In this document: one piece after another, positions 8,772 through 17,106 of the stretch
How the letters are laid out: every line of letters starts with the position of its first letter
Position numbering within the stretch: the first letter of the stretch is position 1
DNA from: Hahellaceae bacterium
Lineage (GTDB): Bacteria > Pseudomonadota > Gammaproteobacteria > Pseudomonadales > Oleiphilaceae
DNA length: 34,557 nt
Assembly (NCBI GenBank): GCA_016744695.1
Contig: JADGDV010000035.1
Coordinates: 1-34,557 of the forward strand
Reading direction: 5' to 3'
The notes under the pieces: generated by a model
The model's database searches: none
What the model was told of the DNA's origin: nothing
The model's input: the letters and a program-made list of their open reading frames with translations, nothing else
Translations under genes and position numbers: made by a program

Positions 8772-9734
8772 TTAAGCTCGCTCAACCGCAAACGAAATAA
8801 CTTCATCAATACATTTGGCACCTTGCATTACCATTTGAAGCCTATCCAAACCCAACGCAACCCCAGAACACTCAGGCAAGCCTGACTTCAAAGCTTGAAC
8901 AAGGTTATGATCAATAGGGATCTCAGGTAAACCGTGCATTTTTCTAGCGTCGTTATCCGCCTCAAAACGGTGTAACTGCTCTTCTGCATCAATTAACTCA
9001 TCATAGCCATTTGCCAGTTCCAGGCCATTCACATAAAGTTCAAAACGCTGGGCAATAAGTACGCCACTCTGTTCTTTCACTTTCGCCAACGAAGCCTGAC
9101 TAGCGGGGTATTCAGTCATAAAGACTGGGTTTTCACACCCTAGTTCCGGTTCGATGCAGTGCGTGAGCAGAAGATCAAGAAAGTCGTCACGAGATAATCC
9201 ATCCTCGCAAATTCCCGTTTTTTCTTTTGCAAGCTGACCAAGAGATTCATCGCTTTCTCTGTGAGGATCGATATTCAGATAACGCTGAAAGGCTTGCTGG
9301 TAAGTCACTTTTTGGGGAGCAGGAAGCTCTGTAACAAGAGAGAGTAATTCAGCCACTTCATCCATTAAATCCTGCAAGCTAAACTCAGGGCGATACCATT
9401 CAAGCATGGTGAATTCGGGGTTATGACGCCCGCCTCGTTCTCCATCCCTAAAGCATTTAGCCACTTGATAGATAGAACCAGACCCTGACGCTAATAGCCG
9501 CTTCATCGAAAATTCAGGCGAAGTCTGAAGATACATTGTCTTTGCAGAGCTGCAACCAGGTAAACTAAGTTGAGCAGTGACACTAGCAAGATGAAGGTCA
9601 GTGACTGAGGCTTGAGATAAAAGCGGTGTATCTACTTCTAACACCGCTTTTTCAGAAAAAAATTGCCTGACCATGTTTAATAAGCGAGCTCGCTGCTTTA
9701 ACGCATCAAGCTCACAACCAGGCTGCCAAGTCAT
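8772..9734 (-). CDS. epmA: Elongation factor P--(R)-beta-lysine ligase EpmA
   Basis: 320 residues. It looks like the catalytic domain of class II lysyl-tRNA synthetase without the anticodon-binding domain, as in EpmA (PoxA/GenX). Motif 2 is visible in YQVAKCFRDGERGGRHNPEF, followed by TMLEWY; motif 3 lies near the C-terminus (SGVALGLDRLQMV). ELYVNGLELANGYDEL is also family-typical. The enzyme activates (R)-beta-lysine and attaches it to Lys34 of EF-P. Its ATG shares one base with the efp stop (TAATG), so translation is probably coupled and the two proteins are made together. Convergent with psd across the composite repeat. Confidence 0.96.
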   Translation of the reverse strand: MTWQPGCELDALKQRARLLNMVRQFFSEKAVLEVDTPLLSQASVTDLHLASVTAQLSLPGCSSAKTMYLQTSPEFSMKRLLASGSGSIYQVAKCFRDGERGGRHNPEFTMLEWYRPEFSLQDLMDEVAELLSLVTELPAPQKVTYQQAFQRYLNIDPHRESDESLGQLAKEKTGICEDGLSRDDFLDLLLTHCIEPELGCENPVFMTEYPASQASLAKVKEQSGVLIAQRFELYVNGLELANGYDELIDAEEQLHRFEADNDARKMHGLPEIPIDHNLVQALKSGLPECSGVALGLDRLQMVMQGAKCIDEVISFAVERA

Positions 9735-10306
9735 TAAGACTTAGCGCGACTAACGTACTCAGCAGTACGTGTATCAAGTTTTAATACTTCGCCAATATTT
9801 ACAAACAAAGGTACGTTAATGGTTGCCCCTGTCGTAAATGTCGCAGGCTTGGTTCCACCCTGAGCAGTATCGCCCTTCAAGCCAGGATCAGTTTCTACAA
9901 CTTCAAGGTCAACAAAGTTAGGGGGTGATATAGTCAATGGCGCGCCATTATAGAGCGTGACAGTATATACAACCTGCTCCTTTAACCATTTTTTACAATC
10001 ACCTACTGCCGTTTCATCAGCACCATACTGCTCAAAAGAACCATCTGTTAACATAAAGTGCCAAAACTCACCGTCTGTATATAGATATTCCATATCAAGC
10101 TCGATTACATCAGCGCCTTCTAATGACTCTCCTGACTTAAATGTACGCTCCCAAACACGCGCTGTGCGTAAGTTTCTCAACTTAACCCGACTAAAGGCCT
10201 GCCCTTTACCAGGCTTTACGAATTCGACCTCAAGCATGGAGCAAGGGTCACCTTCTAACATTACCTTTACACCTGACTTGAATTCATTGGTAGAATAGTT
10301 GCCCAT
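9734..10306 (-). CDS. efp: Translation elongation factor P
   Basis: 190 residues, three beta-barrel domains as usual for EF-P. The modification loop [10 protein letters not shown] places a Lys at position 34, the residue beta-lysylated in E. coli; the whole modification set (epmA directly downstream, epmB divergent) is present, so this is the beta-lysine type and not the rhamnose type. The C-terminal domain ends [19 protein letters not shown] enters the ribosomal E site and relieves stalling at polyproline stretches. It is transcribed from the 96-base gap shared with epmB. Confidence 0.97.
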   Translation of the reverse strand: MGNYSTNEFKSGVKVMLEGDPCSMLEVEFVKPGKGQAFSRVKLRNLRTARVWERTFKSGESLEGADVIELDMEYLYTDGEFWHFMLTDGSFEQYGADETAVGDCKKWLKEQVVYTVTLYNGAPLTISPPNFVDLEVVETDPGLKGDTAQGGTKPATFTTGATINVPLFVNIGEVLKLDTRTAEYVSRAKS

Positions 10307-10402
10307 TGTTCCTCACCGATCTAAAAAATTAACTGATTAACTCCTGAATTTCGAGACACCATCACCCCGATATTCAGAAACGTTATATATGGAAAGTCGC
10401 TT

Positions 10403-11440
10403 ATGATACCGCGAACCCTTGATGCTGTCGAAATTCCTGACTGGAAAGAACACCTTTCTGGCGCTATTTCTTCTCCAAAAGCGCTTTCTGAGCGTTTAGG
10501 CATCCCAATTACGGCTATTTCCAGTGATGCAAATAAAGATTTTAAGCTATTTGCGCCTGAACCTTACTTGCAGCGTATTGAAAAGGGAAATTGCAACGAC
10601 CCTCTTTTAAAACAGATACTGCCGCAACATGCAGAAATGATATCGCCTACAGACTACTCAAGCGACCCTCTTTCCGAAGAGTCTTACAACACGATCCCCG
10701 GCTTAATACATAAATATAAAAACCGGGTTCTTCTTGTTTCTGGTGCCAGTTGCGCGATAAATTGTCGATACTGCTTTAGAAGAGACTTTCCTTACGCTGA
10801 AAACAGATTATCAAAAGAGCAATGGCTTAAAGCGCTAGCCTATATAGATCAGCATACTGAATTAAATGAGGTCATTTTAAGTGGCGGAGACCCCTTAATC
10901 ACTAATGATAAGCAATTACAGTGGCTAACCCAGCATATCAGCGAGATATCACACATCAAGCGACTGAGGATCCACACCCGCCTTCCCGTGGTCATCCCTC
11001 AACGCATCGACCACTCATTGATTAAATGGCTCACCGAGCTACCATTGCAAAAAGTCATGGTACTGCATATCAACCACCCAAATGAAATAGACGCGTCCGT
11101 TAAAAAAGCCATACAGGATATTAAGGGAACGGGAACCCTAGTTCTAAATCAATCAGTTATGTTAGCAGGAGTCAATGATTGTGCTGAAATTTTGAGTGCG
11201 TTGAGCGAGAAATTATTCAATGCAGGCGCGCTTCCTTATTACATTCATAAACTAGACAAAATTAAAGGCGCAGCGCATTTTGATGTTCCAGAAGAAAAGA
11301 TGCAAAATATTTATTCAGACCTACAAGCGACGCTACCCGGATATTTAGTCCCTAAACTGGTTGTAGAAATTCCTCATAAGGCATCAAAAACACTATTTAC
11401 CGACAGTTTATCGGCCAATCAATTTAATGAAGTTGGTTAA
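10403..11440 (+). CDS. epmB: EF-P (R)-beta-lysine synthesis: L-lysine 2,3-aminomutase EpmB
   Basis: 345 residues, a radical-SAM enzyme. The cluster motif C117xxxC121xxC124 lies in SGASCAINCRYCFRRDFPY, followed by EVILSGGDPL, RIHTRLPVVIP and HINHPNEI, all typical of lysine 2,3-aminomutases. It is PLP-dependent and turns L-alpha-lysine into (R)-beta-lysine for EpmA. EpmB-type enzymes are shorter than clostridial KamA, and the length fits EpmB. Divergent from efp, so both halves of the pathway share one control region. The following 273-base gap contains a pair of weak inverted repeats and the promoter side of the next operon. Confidence 0.96.
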   Translation: MIPRTLDAVEIPDWKEHLSGAISSPKALSERLGIPITAISSDANKDFKLFAPEPYLQRIEKGNCNDPLLKQILPQHAEMISPTDYSSDPLSEESYNTIPGLIHKYKNRVLLVSGASCAINCRYCFRRDFPYAENRLSKEQWLKALAYIDQHTELNEVILSGGDPLITNDKQLQWLTQHISEISHIKRLRIHTRLPVVIPQRIDHSLIKWLTELPLQKVMVLHINHPNEIDASVKKAIQDIKGTGTLVLNQSVMLAGVNDCAEILSALSEKLFNAGALPYYIHKLDKIKGAAHFDVPEEKMQNIYSDLQATLPGYLVPKLVVEIPHKASKTLFTDSLSANQFNEVG

Positions 11441-11525
11441 ATTAATGTATTACAAGTAGCATGACACCCTGAAAAGCAAAACAATGCAAAATAAAATAAT
11501 TTTGGGATAAATGTCAGGGCATCAA

Positions 11526-11555
11526 AGAGTTTTTACTGACACTTCGAAAAACTCT
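11526..11555. promoter_or_regulatory. Perfect 9-bp inverted repeat upstream of the PilZ-like/fimX operon
   Basis: AGAGTTTTT at 11526-11534 and AAAAACTCT at 11547-11555 are separated by 12 bases. It could be an operator, or a terminator for epmB since the right arm is not followed by a T-run but the left arm has one on the minus strand. It is 159 bases ahead of the next start codon. Role unknown. Confidence 0.35.
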
Positions 11556-11713
11556 GCTATTCTCTAGCGATAGGTGCTTGTATTTTATAGGAAGACTTCG
11601 GTATTCGATACTCGCAAACCAACCAATCCTGTCTTTGAGAATGTTTCTTTAATAAAAAAGAGTCCCTCTCAAAGGCCTTGCTGTATTTAGTATGACTAAA
11701 TGGTGCCAATTAA

Positions 11714-13525
11714 ATGATTAGCCAGGAAAGAACACTTAACATAACCACCCCAGAACAAACCCTGGCAACACTCTCTTTCTGTGATGCAACGCCCCATGAT
11801 TTGAAAGAGTGGGTAGACGCACTGCCTATGGCAAATATTGGTGAAACAGCGCGACTGCTGTATCACGCGATTATAGAGCTCAACCAATTAATTATTTCAA
11901 CACAAATACGCAGCCAGTTACTGGAACTTATTAGGCCCGCCATTCAGTATGTTTGCAGAGAGCTATCAAAGCATTATTTAAACCAGCCAATTATTCTCCC
12001 TGAAAAACAAAGAAAAATTGCAAACCTTTCTCAAGCTTTACAAATTCATCTGGCAACAGGCTATAAAGTTGTTCTTCTTGAAAGTGCTGGCAGTAAGTTA
12101 ACCGAGAAAGTAAAAAAGAACCTTGCCTTAACCTGCCACCGTATAATTAATGAATATAGCCGAACGATTTTAAGGTCATCACAGCTCTACTGCCCAAGCC
12201 CAAAAAACACATGGCTAGAAGCACATAGTATTTATAAGTTTGCAGAAGAAAATGATCTACTCAAATATGCTATTCGAGACGAACAAAACATAAGTAAAGC
12301 CGAAACCAGCATAGCTGAAGCCTATAAAAGAATGTTGCTTCTAGGTTGCTGCAAAACTAATCAGTTAAGACAGAGCGATTTAACATTAATTTTTGATGCT
12401 TTCGAGGTGTGGGCTTCATACACAGATATAGGCCCATATTACTCTTCAAGCTCTATCTTTATTCTCAATATGGAACGTGATGCTCCGCCAATTTATCGTA
12501 GCCTCCTGCATGATTCATTATCTGATCATTACTACGGTTTTGATACAACTACCCTAGTACAACACTTAACCGACTACCTCGACTCAACGGGCCGACAAGG
12601 TCAGTCGCAAGATGACTTAATAGAAATGCCGTTAAAGCTTCAAGATCAGCTAATATCACACTTGAGCCAGGCATTAGGTATTTTAACAAAACGAAATTTC
12701 AAGCGGATGAACAGCAAAGGGCATTTGCAACTTTGTACAGGGCTCACCGCAGCACACTACTTTTGCTCAGGTGAAGTTGAGTTTAATAAGCAACTTATTC
12801 AGGACATGATTAAAAAACACATGGAACCTGACGACGAAAATGTATTCTTAAAAAGCAGCAGAACCAAGAATGATGCTTGGTCCGATGCGTTTGATGCAGG
12901 CCCATCAGGCTCCGTGGCCGATGATCACGTAAGTATTCCAGTCAATTTCACTCGCTCAATTTATGAAGAAGATAAAGAAAAGAAACCTGCATTTAAACAT
13001 TACAATGCACCTTTAGTTAACACCAGCCCTGGCGGCTACTGTTTGCAGTGGGTAGGCGAAATAGCAGGAAACATTCAAGCTGGCGAAGTGTTAGGTATTA
13101 GAGAAAGCGAGTCACACCCTTGGAGTGTTGCGGTCATACGCTGGATCAGACAGGTGAAACAACACGGCACACAAATTGGCGTTGAGCTATTAGCACCTTC
13201 AGCTCAGCCCTGTGGTGTACAGCTCATTCAAAAAACAGGTGATCACAGCGAATACCTGCGAGGCCTGCTATTACCTGAGCTGTCGGCTATTGGACAAGCC
13301 GCGACATTGATTACCCCAAGGCTTCCATTTCAAACAGGGCAGAAAATATTGCTCAACCAGCAGGGCGAAGAAACAAAGTGCCAGCTAAACAAACGAGTAG
13401 CCGCAACCGGAAGCTTTAGCCAATTTGAACTGAAAATTTTCTCGAATGTAGGCGTGCTTGATACTGCAAAAATCGTGAAAAACACGGGAGAGGATGATTT
13501 TGACTCTTTATGGCCATCGCTATAG
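11714..13525 (+). CDS. Uncharacterised protein with C-terminal PilZ-like domain, partner gene of fimX
   Basis: 603 residues, mostly helical and not recognised as an enzyme. A long helical part covers about 1-370 and an acidic/polar linker about 371-410. The C-terminal part (about 410-600) looks like beta-structure. Within it NTSPGGYCLQW (436-446) fits the (D/N)xSxxG core of PilZ domains, followed by a later strand WIRQVKQHGTQIGVELL, also PilZ-like. The RxxxR half of the c-di-GMP site is not evident, so binding is doubtful. It is 134 bases before fimX on the same strand; a hypothetical gene sits at the same place in Pseudomonas as I remember (PA4958). A role in FimX signalling is inferred from position. 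Confidence 0.6.
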   Translation: MISQERTLNITTPEQTLATLSFCDATPHDLKEWVDALPMANIGETARLLYHAIIELNQLIISTQIRSQLLELIRPAIQYVCRELSKHYLNQPIILPEKQRKIANLSQALQIHLATGYKVVLLESAGSKLTEKVKKNLALTCHRIINEYSRTILRSSQLYCPSPKNTWLEAHSIYKFAEENDLLKYAIRDEQNISKAETSIAEAYKRMLLLGCCKTNQLRQSDLTLIFDAFEVWASYTDIGPYYSSSSIFILNMERDAPPIYRSLLHDSLSDHYYGFDTTTLVQHLTDYLDSTGRQGQSQDDLIEMPLKLQDQLISHLSQALGILTKRNFKRMNSKGHLQLCTGLTAAHYFCSGEVEFNKQLIQDMIKKHMEPDDENVFLKSSRTKNDAWSDAFDAGPSGSVADDHVSIPVNFTRSIYEEDKEKKPAFKHYNAPLVNTSPGGYCLQWVGEIAGNIQAGEVLGIRESESHPWSVAVIRWIRQVKQHGTQIGVELLAPSAQPCGVQLIQKTGDHSEYLRGLLLPELSAIGQAATLITPRLPFQTGQKILLNQQGEETKCQLNKRVAATGSFSQFELKIFSNVGVLDTAKIVKNTGEDDFDSLWPSL

Positions 13526-13659
13526 ATGGATATAAGTGAGCATAACCTTAAAGTTATTGACTCCAGCACTTGAGCTGTGGGCGTCTGCACTCTAAAATAA
13601 CGGCCAAGCGGAAGAGATATCCAGTTACTAATAAAAAGTACTAATAAGAAGTAGAGTGA

Positions 13660-15741
13660 ATGCGAAAGAAAAATAAAACTGTCCACCTTCTAATTCTCGA
13701 TCAATCACAAAATGATGCAGAGGAAATGGTCAGCCTGTTAAGGAATTCAGGAAGAGCCACAAGAGCACATCGTGTTACCTCCGAAGAAGACTTGCTCGAG
13801 TCACTCAAAGAACATTCATGGGACCTGTTTCTGGCTAGGGAAGAAGATGTTGAGTTTGATGCATCAGCCGCCCTGTCACATATTAAGCGTTTAGATAAAG
13901 ATATACCTTTTATTGTTCTCAATAGCGCCTTAAACGATGAAAATATTGTTAGCTACATGAAAGCAGGTGCTCAAGACGTAATTCCGTTTGAAGATAGAAA
14001 GCACCTTGTACTGGTTATTAACCGCGAGCTCACTAATTTATATGAGCGCCGCAACCGCAGATCAATTGAAGTTCATCTTAGAGATGCAGAAAAACGTTGC
14101 CAACTTTTACTAGACAGCTCAAAAGCAGCTATTGCCTACATCAATGATGGCATGCATATTTATGCCAACAGCTCTTACATGGATTTCATGGGCTATGATG
14201 ATGTGGATGATTTAATCTGTATTCCTGTTTTAGATACTCTCACCCCAGACAGCCAGAACGAATTCAAGGCCATCACAAAGCTTTACACCGATGGTGAGCT
14301 AGAAACAAAACAAATGAGTGCAGTGACTCGTCGTAGTGATGACTCAGAAGTTCAGGTACTAATGTCTTTTTCAGTCGCAACGTATGATAGCGAACCCTGT
14401 ACTCAAATTATTGTCAGGCCCGAACAAGATAGCGCAGAGCTAGAAGAAAAATTAAAAGAGATTAGCAGCCAAGACCTGCTTACAGGGCTATACAACCGAC
14501 AACACCTCATGGAAAAACTAAGTGAGGCCATTGAGCAAGCCGTATCTAAAAGCCAAACAGGCGCTTTATACTACATTGCATTAGACAACTTCATTCAAAT
14601 TAAATCTAACGCAGGCATTGCCGGTGCTGACCTCGTGCTAAGTGATGTCGCTAACGTTCTGCGAGAGCAAACAGAAGAGTCTTGGACTTTAGCTCGTATA
14701 AGTGATGACGCTTATGGACTACTGGCTATGTCACAAGACGACAGTGATGCTGCAAAAACAGCTGAAAAAATTCGCAATGCAATTGAACAGCATATGTCGG
14801 ATGTATCGGGGCGTACCGTGCAGGTTACCACTAGTGTTGGTATCGCCCTTATTAATGAGAACTCACCTAAAGCACAAGACATACTAGGCCGCTCTCATAA
14901 TGCCTCTGATGAAGTTAAAAATCAGGAAGGCAATGAAACGGGTAACGGTATTTTCACCTATGTAAGCAAACGCGCTGATATTGACGGCGACTCCAGTGTA
15001 TCTAGCTTACAACAAGCGCTTGACGATAACAGATTCAAACTATTATTCCAGCCTGTAATTAGCCTCAGAGGCGAGAGCGAAGAGCATTATGAAGCCTTCT
15101 TAAGAATGATGGATAGCGAAGGAAATGAAGTGTCTCCGTATGATTTTCTTCCTCCTGCAGGCCCATCAGAAATGGCTAGCAAGATAGATCGCTGGGTGAT
15201 ACTTCAAACAATTAAACACCTGAGCGGGCATCGATCTAAAGGGCATAAGACCAACTTATTTTTAAATTTAACCGCAGAAACCATTCAAGACAAAACATTC
15301 CTACCATGGCTCAGCGTAGCACTTAAAGCCGCTAGATTACCTGGTGATTCTCTTATATTTCAGATCAATGAAGCCGATGCAGGCACTTACCTTAAGTTAG
15401 CTAAAGACTTTGCCAAAGGGCTAAAACAGCTCCACTGTAAAATTTCCATAAGCCGCTTTGGCTGTGCCCTAACCCCATTCAACACACTAAAACATATAGA
15501 TGCCGATTACGTTAAGCTTGATGGTTCATTTACTGATGAAATACAAAAAGATGAAGAGTCTCGAGAGAAAGTTAAAGAGATGATTACGTCTTTACAAGCT
15601 CAAGGTAAACTAACGATTGTTCCCCTTGTTGAAAGCGCTTCAATTTTATCGACCTTATGGCAGGCTGGTGTTAACTTTATACAAGGTTATTATTTACAAG
15701 CACCTACCACAGAAATGAATTACGACTTTACTGAAGAGTAA
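13660..15741 (+). CDS. fimX: FimX-type degenerate GGDEF-EAL c-di-GMP receptor for type IV pili
   Basis: 693 residues, nearly the length of P. aeruginosa FimX. Order: REC-like domain (about 7-125) with no Asp where the phospho-acceptor should be; PAS (about 145-255); GGDEF domain (about 265-435) with SDDAY at 348-352 in place of GGDEF; EAL domain (about 445-685) with EAF at 478-480 in place of EAL and SRFG (598-601) in place of DDFG. ADYVKLDGSF and QGYYLQAP are kept. So it probably neither makes nor cuts c-di-GMP but binds it through the EAL domain, as known for FimX, which controls type IV pilus assembly and twitching. serB follows convergently, as in Pseudomonas. Confidence 0.88.
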   Translation: MRKKNKTVHLLILDQSQNDAEEMVSLLRNSGRATRAHRVTSEEDLLESLKEHSWDLFLAREEDVEFDASAALSHIKRLDKDIPFIVLNSALNDENIVSYMKAGAQDVIPFEDRKHLVLVINRELTNLYERRNRRSIEVHLRDAEKRCQLLLDSSKAAIAYINDGMHIYANSSYMDFMGYDDVDDLICIPVLDTLTPDSQNEFKAITKLYTDGELETKQMSAVTRRSDDSEVQVLMSFSVATYDSEPCTQIIVRPEQDSAELEEKLKEISSQDLLTGLYNRQHLMEKLSEAIEQAVSKSQTGALYYIALDNFIQIKSNAGIAGADLVLSDVANVLREQTEESWTLARISDDAYGLLAMSQDDSDAAKTAEKIRNAIEQHMSDVSGRTVQVTTSVGIALINENSPKAQDILGRSHNASDEVKNQEGNETGNGIFTYVSKRADIDGDSSVSSLQQALDDNRFKLLFQPVISLRGESEEHYEAFLRMMDSEGNEVSPYDFLPPAGPSEMASKIDRWVILQTIKHLSGHRSKGHKTNLFLNLTAETIQDKTFLPWLSVALKAARLPGDSLIFQINEADAGTYLKLAKDFAKGLKQLHCKISISRFGCALTPFNTLKHIDADYVKLDGSFTDEIQKDEESREKVKEMITSLQAQGKLTIVPLVESASILSTLWQAGVNFIQGYYLQAPTTEMNYDFTEE

Positions 15742-15750
15742 TCCATTAAC

Positions 15751-15786
15751 TTTTGTCATTCCCGCCTTCGTGGGAATGACACAAAA
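15751..15786. terminator. Bidirectional terminator made of a palindromic repeat
   Basis: TTTTGTCATTCCC (15751-15763) pairs with GGGAATGAC and AAAA at 15772-15786 around gccttcgt. It stands ten bases after the fimX stop, with A- and T-runs on both sides. CATTCCC...GGGAATG hairpins of this type are dispersed repeats in many Gammaproteobacteria. Confidence 0.65.
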
Positions 15787-15832
15787 TAGAATAACGATAA
15801 ATACGAGATAATATCAAGCGTCGAACATAAAC

Positions 15833-15854
15833 GGTGCGCACGGCGCACCCTACG
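15833..15854. repeat. Short GGTGCGC palindromic repeat
   Basis: GGTGCGC at 15833-15839 pairs perfectly with GCGCACC at 15843-15849 around ACG, then CTAC follows. A shortened form (CGGTGAGCACCCTAC) lies at 8754-8768. It sits just outside the serB stop and is probably a dispersed intergenic repeat; it could also help end serB transcription. Confidence 0.5.
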
Positions 15855-15859
15855 AGCGC

Positions 15860-17071
15860 TTACTCTGTTTCCCTGTCACGAAAACCAATCAAATAAAGAA
15901 CACCATCAAGACCCAGTGTTGATATAGAGTGCTCAGCACTTTCTTTAACTAAAGGCTTGGCTCTAAATGCAACTCCCAAACCAGCCTTGCTTAGCATGGG
16001 CAAATCATTAGCTCCATCACCTACAGCAATAACCTGATCTTGTTGAATATTTTCTTTCTCTGCGATTTCAAGTAAAAGTTGTGCTTTTCGAGCACCATCA
16101 ACCACCTGCCCTGTTACTCTGCCGGTTACTTTACCCTGCTCAATCTCCAACTCATTAGCATACACATAATCTATGCCTAGTTTTTTCTGCAAGTAGTTAG
16201 CGAAGTAGGTAAATCCACCAGAAAGAATAGCCGTTTTATAACCTAAGCCTTTAAGTGTACCAATTAAACGCTCAGCACCTTCCGTAAGGTTTAATCGCTT
16301 AGAAACCTTTAAAAGTACTGACTCGTCCAGACCTTTTAACAACGCAACTCGCCGCGCAAAGCTTTCAGTGAAATCAATTTCACCTTGCATCGCTTGCTCA
16401 GTAATTTTTGATACTTGATCTCCTACACCAGCCTCTTTAGCTAGTTCATCTATCACCTCAGCATCAATGAGTGTTGAGTCCATATCAAAGACAACCAAGC
16501 GGCGATTACGACGAAATACCGTCTCTTCCTGGAAAGCGATATCAACATTCATATCGGCAGATATTTGTAAGAATTCAGCTCGCAGAAGGTCAATATCCGG
16601 CGCAGTGCCTCGCACTGAAAATTCTATACAAGCCTGACTTTCAGATTCATCAATATTAAGCTGTGGACGACTTGATAAGCGACTTATATTATCGATGTTC
16701 AGGCCATTTTTAGCAGTAACCTTTGATACTTGAGCAATTTGATCAGCTGTAATTGATCGCGCAAGCAAGGTGACTATATAACGTGCCTTCCCCTTACCTT
16801 TCACCCAATTCCCGTACTCTTCTTCGCTAACAGGCTCAAAACGAACAGGCAAACCTAGCTCATGCATTTTAAACAATAAGTCTTTCAATAAAGTCGATGA
16901 AGACTGCTCATCAGGGATCTCAATTAAAATCCCCCACGTTAAATGATCATGAATCACTGCCTGCCCGATATCTAATATGCGAATATCATACTGAGCCATA
17001 ATTTCAGTAATTTCTGAGGTCAACCCGGGCTTATCTTGACCCGATACATTAATTAATACTATTTCACTCAC
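15860..17071 (-). CDS. serB: Phosphoserine phosphatase SerB
   Basis: 403 residues, long form. Two ACT-like regulatory domains lie in the N-terminal half (VLINVSGQDKPGLTSEI at 5-21 and a second from about 97). The HAD-superfamily phosphatase domain starts at about 190: VVFDMDST with nucleophile Asp196 and Asp198 (DxDST), AILSGGFTYF (motif II), and GDGANDLPML (motif IV). It removes phosphate from O-phospho-L-serine, the last step of serine synthesis. ACT domains suggest serine feedback, by family. It starts 35 bases after parC on the same strand and is probably read with it. Confidence 0.96.
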   Translation of the reverse strand: MSEIVLINVSGQDKPGLTSEITEIMAQYDIRILDIGQAVIHDHLTWGILIEIPDEQSSSTLLKDLLFKMHELGLPVRFEPVSEEEYGNWVKGKGKARYIVTLLARSITADQIAQVSKVTAKNGLNIDNISRLSSRPQLNIDESESQACIEFSVRGTAPDIDLLRAEFLQISADMNVDIAFQEETVFRRNRRLVVFDMDSTLIDAEVIDELAKEAGVGDQVSKITEQAMQGEIDFTESFARRVALLKGLDESVLLKVSKRLNLTEGAERLIGTLKGLGYKTAILSGGFTYFANYLQKKLGIDYVYANELEIEQGKVTGRVTGQVVDGARKAQLLLEIAEKENIQQDQVIAVGDGANDLPMLSKAGLGVAFRAKPLVKESAEHSISTLGLDGVLYLIGFRDRETE

Positions 17072-17106
17072 ACCTTAACCCTTATTAATTTATTCAGCGC
17101 TTAAAT

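Noticed and set aside
13330-13686. Minus-strand frame of 118 codons across the PilZ-like gene end and the fimX start
   Set aside because: Overlaps two supported genes on the other strand, with a product of low-complexity hydrophobic and serine stretches.
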